Assembly (NCBI RefSeq): GCF_020379485.1
Contig: NC_063445.1
Span: 55,949,422-56,013,421, forward strand
DNA length: 64,000 bases
Reading direction: 5' to 3'
From: Brassica napus
Lineage: Eukaryota > Streptophyta > Magnoliopsida > Brassicales > Brassicaceae
The notes under the pieces were generated by a model. That model saw only the letters and a program-made list of their open reading frames with translations, searched no databases and was not told where the DNA came from. The position numbers and the translations under genes are program-made. Shown piece after piece: positions 60,598 to 64,000 of this stretch; position 1 is the first letter of the stretch; every line of letters starts with the position of its first letter.

Positions 60598-61479
60598 AAA
60601 AAAAATTTAATTTTTTAAATTTCCGTCAATAGTATATTTTCCAACATTATCCACCTAATCAACACTAAATAACATAAGATCCGTAAACTTATCTAAATTC
60701 CCTATACTAACCACCTAATCTACCTAAACTAACCAAATTAGAGAGGAATTAGAGAGGCTTACCATTGCAACGAAACAGGGAGGAAGTGGAGAGGAAGTAG
60801 AGAGGAAAGAAAGAGTGAGCGCTCGGGGTGTATATATAAGATTACATTCCGTCGCAAATTCCTCGTAATTTTACGACGAATTACAGAGGCCCGTATTTTT
60901 TTTTACGACGAAACAGCGAGAGATTACAAAGGTCCGCGTTTTGTTATACGAGGAAGTTACGAGGAATTACAAAGGCCCGTGTTTTTTAGGTACGAGGACG
61001 TTACGACGATTTTGCTTACGTGGAATTACCGAGGAAAGCTTCCCTATAAATATACCCGTAACTCTCCTTCTCAACCCACACCCAAACTCCCAAATCACAC
61101 CCTATCTCACTTCATACTCTCAAATCCAATCCTATTCAAATTATAAAAATTTGAGAAAAAAGGAAGAGAAGAAGATATTGGAATTTACGTTGGTGAGACT
61201 TAAGTAATATAATTGCTGGAAGTCTTGCCACATGTAAATCCAGTATATTTCTTCTTTTTCTTTTTTTTTTCTAGTTTTTACGGTACGAGGTGTTTACGAC
61301 GATTTTGGTTACGAGGTGTTTACGACGATTCCGTCCTACGTGGAATTAAAGTGGGCCGCGTTCATCATTTACTTTACGTGGTATTTACGACGAATCTCTC
61401 CTACGTGGTATTTACGACGAATCTGTCCTACGTGGTATTTACGAGGAATTCGTCGTAAGTTCGACGTTAACATACGAGG

Positions 61480-61815
61480 AATTAACGAGTATTCCGTTTA
61501 AATCCCTAAAATCTGAAACCCCAAACCCCATATTCCTTATCTTCTACTTCATATATTCCAAACCCTATCTTCATTTTCATTCCAAACCACAATTCCTTAT
61601 TTTCATTCACTCAGAGAGTCTTACGTGGAATTAGCGTGTCCCGCTTTCTTTATTTTTTTTAATTTCGTCGTAAACTCCTCGTGGCCTTACGACAACCTTA
61701 CGACGATTTTGGTTTACGAGGAATTAACGAGTATTACGTTTAAATCCCTAAAATCCGAAACCCCAAACCCCATCTTCCTTATCTTCTACTTCATATATTC
61801 CAAACCCCAAACCCA
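61480..61815 (+). repeat. Internal direct duplication inside the CACTA element
   Basis: The word series ACGAGGAATTAACGAGTATT, CGTTTAAATCCCTAAAATC, GAAACCCCAAACCCCAT, CCTTATCTTCTACTTCATAT, TTCCAAACCC occurs at 61474-61567 and again at 61718-61808, with few differences. This points to a duplication inside the element after or during its deletion history. Confidence 0.75.
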
Positions 61816-61988
61816 TCTACCCTTGAACCTCAATGTATTCTTTCACCTCAAACCTTATTTATAATATATTCCAAACCCCAAACCACAAGTCCTTATTCAT
61901 AATTAAAATAAACTTTCACATTACCTTATTCATAAATCAAACTCCCATATTATCTTATTCATAAAACAAACTACATAAAACAAATACA

Positions 61989-62603
61989 TCAATCGGATAC
62001 ATCAACATTCTCGTCATCACTAGAAACATCATCATTTTCATTAAACTCGTCTTCAAAAGCTTCGTCTGTGGCATCGTCGGTAAGATCTTCGTACTCGTGA
62101 TTATGCGGATCAATGAGAAGGATGTCATCAATTTCTTGTTCAGGTTCCTCGACTTCATTTATCTGTTCTTCTTGCAATGGTGGTTCTTCTCCACTGATAA
62201 TTCGTCCTCGAGGTGTAATTTTGATCACAGCTAACCAATTTATACCCGAATCTCTCACTCGAGGGTATCGAAGGAAGCTAACTTGGTCTGCTTGTGAAGC
62301 TAAGATGAAAGGCTCGAATTTGTTGTACCTTCGTCCACCGTTGACATCAACTACACCGAATTTGTTAGACCGAACACCTCTGTTGACGACGGGATCGAAC
62401 CATTCACATTTGAAGAGGACGCATTTCAGCTTCAATATCCCTGGAAATTCGACTTCAATAATCTCCGTCAAGATCCCGTAGAAATCTATTTCCCCTTTCA
62501 CACATATTCCATAGTTACTGGTCGCCCGCTGTCTACCATACTCATATGTGTGAAAAGTATAGCCTCGTGTGAAATTACGACGAAACTTAATTGGATGGCC
62601 AAA
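61989..62603 (-). pseudogene. CACTA transposase C-terminal fragment (DUF4216-like)
   Basis: The open minus-strand frame begins in HPIKFRRNFTRGYTFHTYEY near 62603 and continues GRQRATSNYGICVKGEIDFY, GILTEIIEVEFPGILKLKCV, LFKCEWFDPVVNRGVRSNKF, then ASQADQVSFLRYPRVRDSGI, NWLAVIKITPRGR and an acidic tail ending DENVDVSD. The pattern YYG.L.EIIE...PG...LFKCEW.D is that of the DUF4216 region near the C-terminus of plant TNP2-type transposases. The catalytic transposase portion upstream is absent, so the element is non-autonomous. Confidence 0.75.
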
Positions 62604-62904
62604 AAAAACGTGAGCTACCTACCAAGTTGGTGGATTCAAAATTTCCTCGTTAAGTACACGTAAAATATTTCGTCGTAAAGAACTCGCGAAGTTTACGTGG
62701 TATTTACGAGGAAATAGTGTTTCCTCGTAAAAGCCACGTCAATTTACAACGTCTTTACGACGAAATTGTTTTGTCGTTACCTTACGACGAAATAACGATG
62801 CTTCTCTTTTTCCACGTACTTTCCTCGCAAAATCAACGTACTTTTACGAGGATTATTTTTCCTCGTTAATTATCCTCGTTAAACTTACGTTTTCTTGTAG
62901 TGAT

Positions 62905-64000
62905 TCATTAGCTTATATGTGTATACACAACCATGTGAATATCACATGGCTGACGAATTGATGAATAACATGTATACTATTTGGCATTGGCGGGATCCAA
63001 TTCAAATGGATCTCCTTTGTGTGTGTGTTTATATAACTAATTTCTTGCTCTTTATATATTAAATAAATGTTTTGATAAAAAAAAATATTAAATAAATGAA
63101 TTATAACCGATATTTCTTATCGTAGAGACAATGACATCAGAAAGTCGCGATGCCAGCGCAGAAAGCTCCAAAGCCACAACGTCCTCTTCTGCATGGCTCA
63201 ATTTTCACTCACATATTCAGAAAGTGTTACTTAATATTTGATTTTACTGTTCCAATTAATTAGGATACATATCTTATATCCTCTGTACATATATATATAT
63301 ATATATGCGAAAAATAAAATCATGCTAGAAAATGAGAAAAGAAAAGTAATTGGAACATTAAAAACCAAATATTACGTAACACTCATATATATATGCGAAA
63401 ATAAAATCAATCTAGAAAAATAAGAAAAGAAAAGTAAAAAAGTTTGCTATTTTGCCAACTTGTAGTTAAAAAAGCTTATCGGATAATTAACGTCATTGCA
63501 TGGATCATCTTTCCTTCTTTGACATGTTTTTCTTTTTCACCTTTTCGACATTAATATACATGGATCATCAATTTGCATGGCATCTTCTAAGTTTCAATAT
63601 ACTACTAACTAGAAATCAAAGGTTGCGTGATATTTGAAGAGGATCCTTGAAATTGCATTTCTAAATTGTTCTGTTATTTGGAAAAACAAAAACGAAAACT
63701 TAAAACATTTCATCAGTTCTTGAGATTTTTTTACCAATTGTGTCCTTGCATGGATTGAGTAGCTGCAAAAACCTTTATTTTTTTGTTTCTCCTTTAACTA
63801 TATTTTTTTTTCTCGAAAAATTAAAGAAAAAATAGAGGATATGCATGATCTTCTCATTGCCTTTACCCCCAAGAAAGTGGCTTTATGTGTGTCTTGATGA
63901 CCCATCCATGACTCATCCATTACCACAAAGATCCTCAAGTCTCAACTGCCTCTTGTCTCTTTGTCTTTCCTTTTAAATAACCTTCCCACCACACAGTTTC
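62905..64000 (+). promoter_or_regulatory. Upstream region of a third GEM-like gene (gene lies beyond the window)
   Basis: After the CACTA element the third GEM unit resumes (TCATTAGCTTATATGTGTAT) and follows units 1 and 2 through ..CATGGCTGACGAATTGATGA.., an AT-microsatellite near 63288-63306, to the conserved proximal block from about 63836, including TGTCTTGATGACCCATCCAT and a TTTAAATAACC TATA-like box near 63972. By comparison with units 1 and 2 the ATG should lie about 80-100 bp past the right edge. Confidence 0.75.

Larger units (their letters stand above)
59850..62904. mobile_element. CACTA (En/Spm) DNA transposon, defective, with 3-bp target duplication
   Basis: Terminal inverted repeat CACTACAAGAAAAC at 59853 and its complement ending at 62901, flanked by ATT on both sides (59850-59852 and 62902-62904). 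GEM unit 2 shows the empty site at about 53541-53551 (TATATTCATTA). Both ends are packed with subterminal copies of TTTCGTCGTAA, CCTCGTAAA and ACGAGGAA-type words in both orientations, as expected for CACTA transposase binding. The length is 3049 bp. Internal coding remnants are listed separately. No full transposase remains. Confidence 0.93.

Noticed and set aside
61213..61501. ORFs made of repeated WYLRRI and YVVFTTNLS segments within the CACTA element
   Set aside because: Translation of the subterminal ACGACGAA/TACGTGG repeat words, not a repeat protein.

Overview
The window is plant nuclear DNA, almost certainly from a Brassica-type crucifer. The evidence is AT-rich intergenic DNA, short GT-AG introns, foldback MITEs, a CACTA element with Brassica-style subterminal repeats, and gene content and order matching Arabidopsis chromosome 5 around At5g23630 to At5g23350. 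Locus numbers and family assignments come from memory of protein families; no search was run.

Layout, left to right. 1-8820: three tandem CPK12-like calcium-dependent protein kinase (CDPK) genes, called A (3' end only), B (complete) and C (cut by a gap), with a DnaJ-gene relict between A and B. 8821-8920: 100 Ns. 8921-12345: 3' part of a P5-type ATPase (PDR2/MIA type). 13355-15566: a DYAD/SWI1-like nuclear protein. 16560-17849: a broken DnaJ/RRM gene carrying a MITE. 18310-28536: the three CDPK genes again (A', B', C'). 28777-30915 (minus): proteasome lid deubiquitinase RPN11. 31653-34117 (minus): a SWIB/Plus-3/GYF protein with a probable U12 AT-AC intron. 34118-38682: gene-free, repeat-rich. 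38683-42488: long-chain base kinase LCBK1. 43193-43660: ferredoxin-thioredoxin reductase variable subunit. 46287-46448: a small basic protein. 48071-49667: HMGB6-like protein. 49951 to the end: a tandem family of GEM-like GRAM-domain genes (two copies plus the promoter of a third). Between copies 2 and 3 lie a 5'-truncated LINE and a 3.05-kb CACTA element.

The largest structural fact is that 1-8820 is a near-identical second copy of 19447-28220. It ends exactly at the N gap and lies out of syntenic order, interrupting the P5-ATPase gene. The best explanation is an assembly duplication. The two versions carry different single-base indels, and each often reads correctly where the other is broken, so all three CDPK genes are probably intact in the plant. 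Conserved single-copy genes here (PDR2, DYAD-like, SWIB/GYF, GEM copy 1) also carry isolated one-base indels, so 'pseudogene' calls in this window need care.

The genes do not form one pathway. This is an ordinary eukaryotic collinear block: Ca2+ signalling (CDPKs), phosphate/ER homeostasis (PDR2), proteolysis (RPN11), sphingolipid signalling (LCBK1), chloroplast redox control (FTR), chromatin (HMGB6, SWIB/GYF) and GRAM-domain proteins. I found no convincing undescribed multi-gene system. The most interesting items are the assembly duplication, the CDPK triplication with a hitch-hiking DnaJ fragment, the probable AT-AC intron, the ψKxE-rich DYAD-like protein, the G-box minisatellite in RPN11 intron 1, and the well-bounded CACTA insertion.
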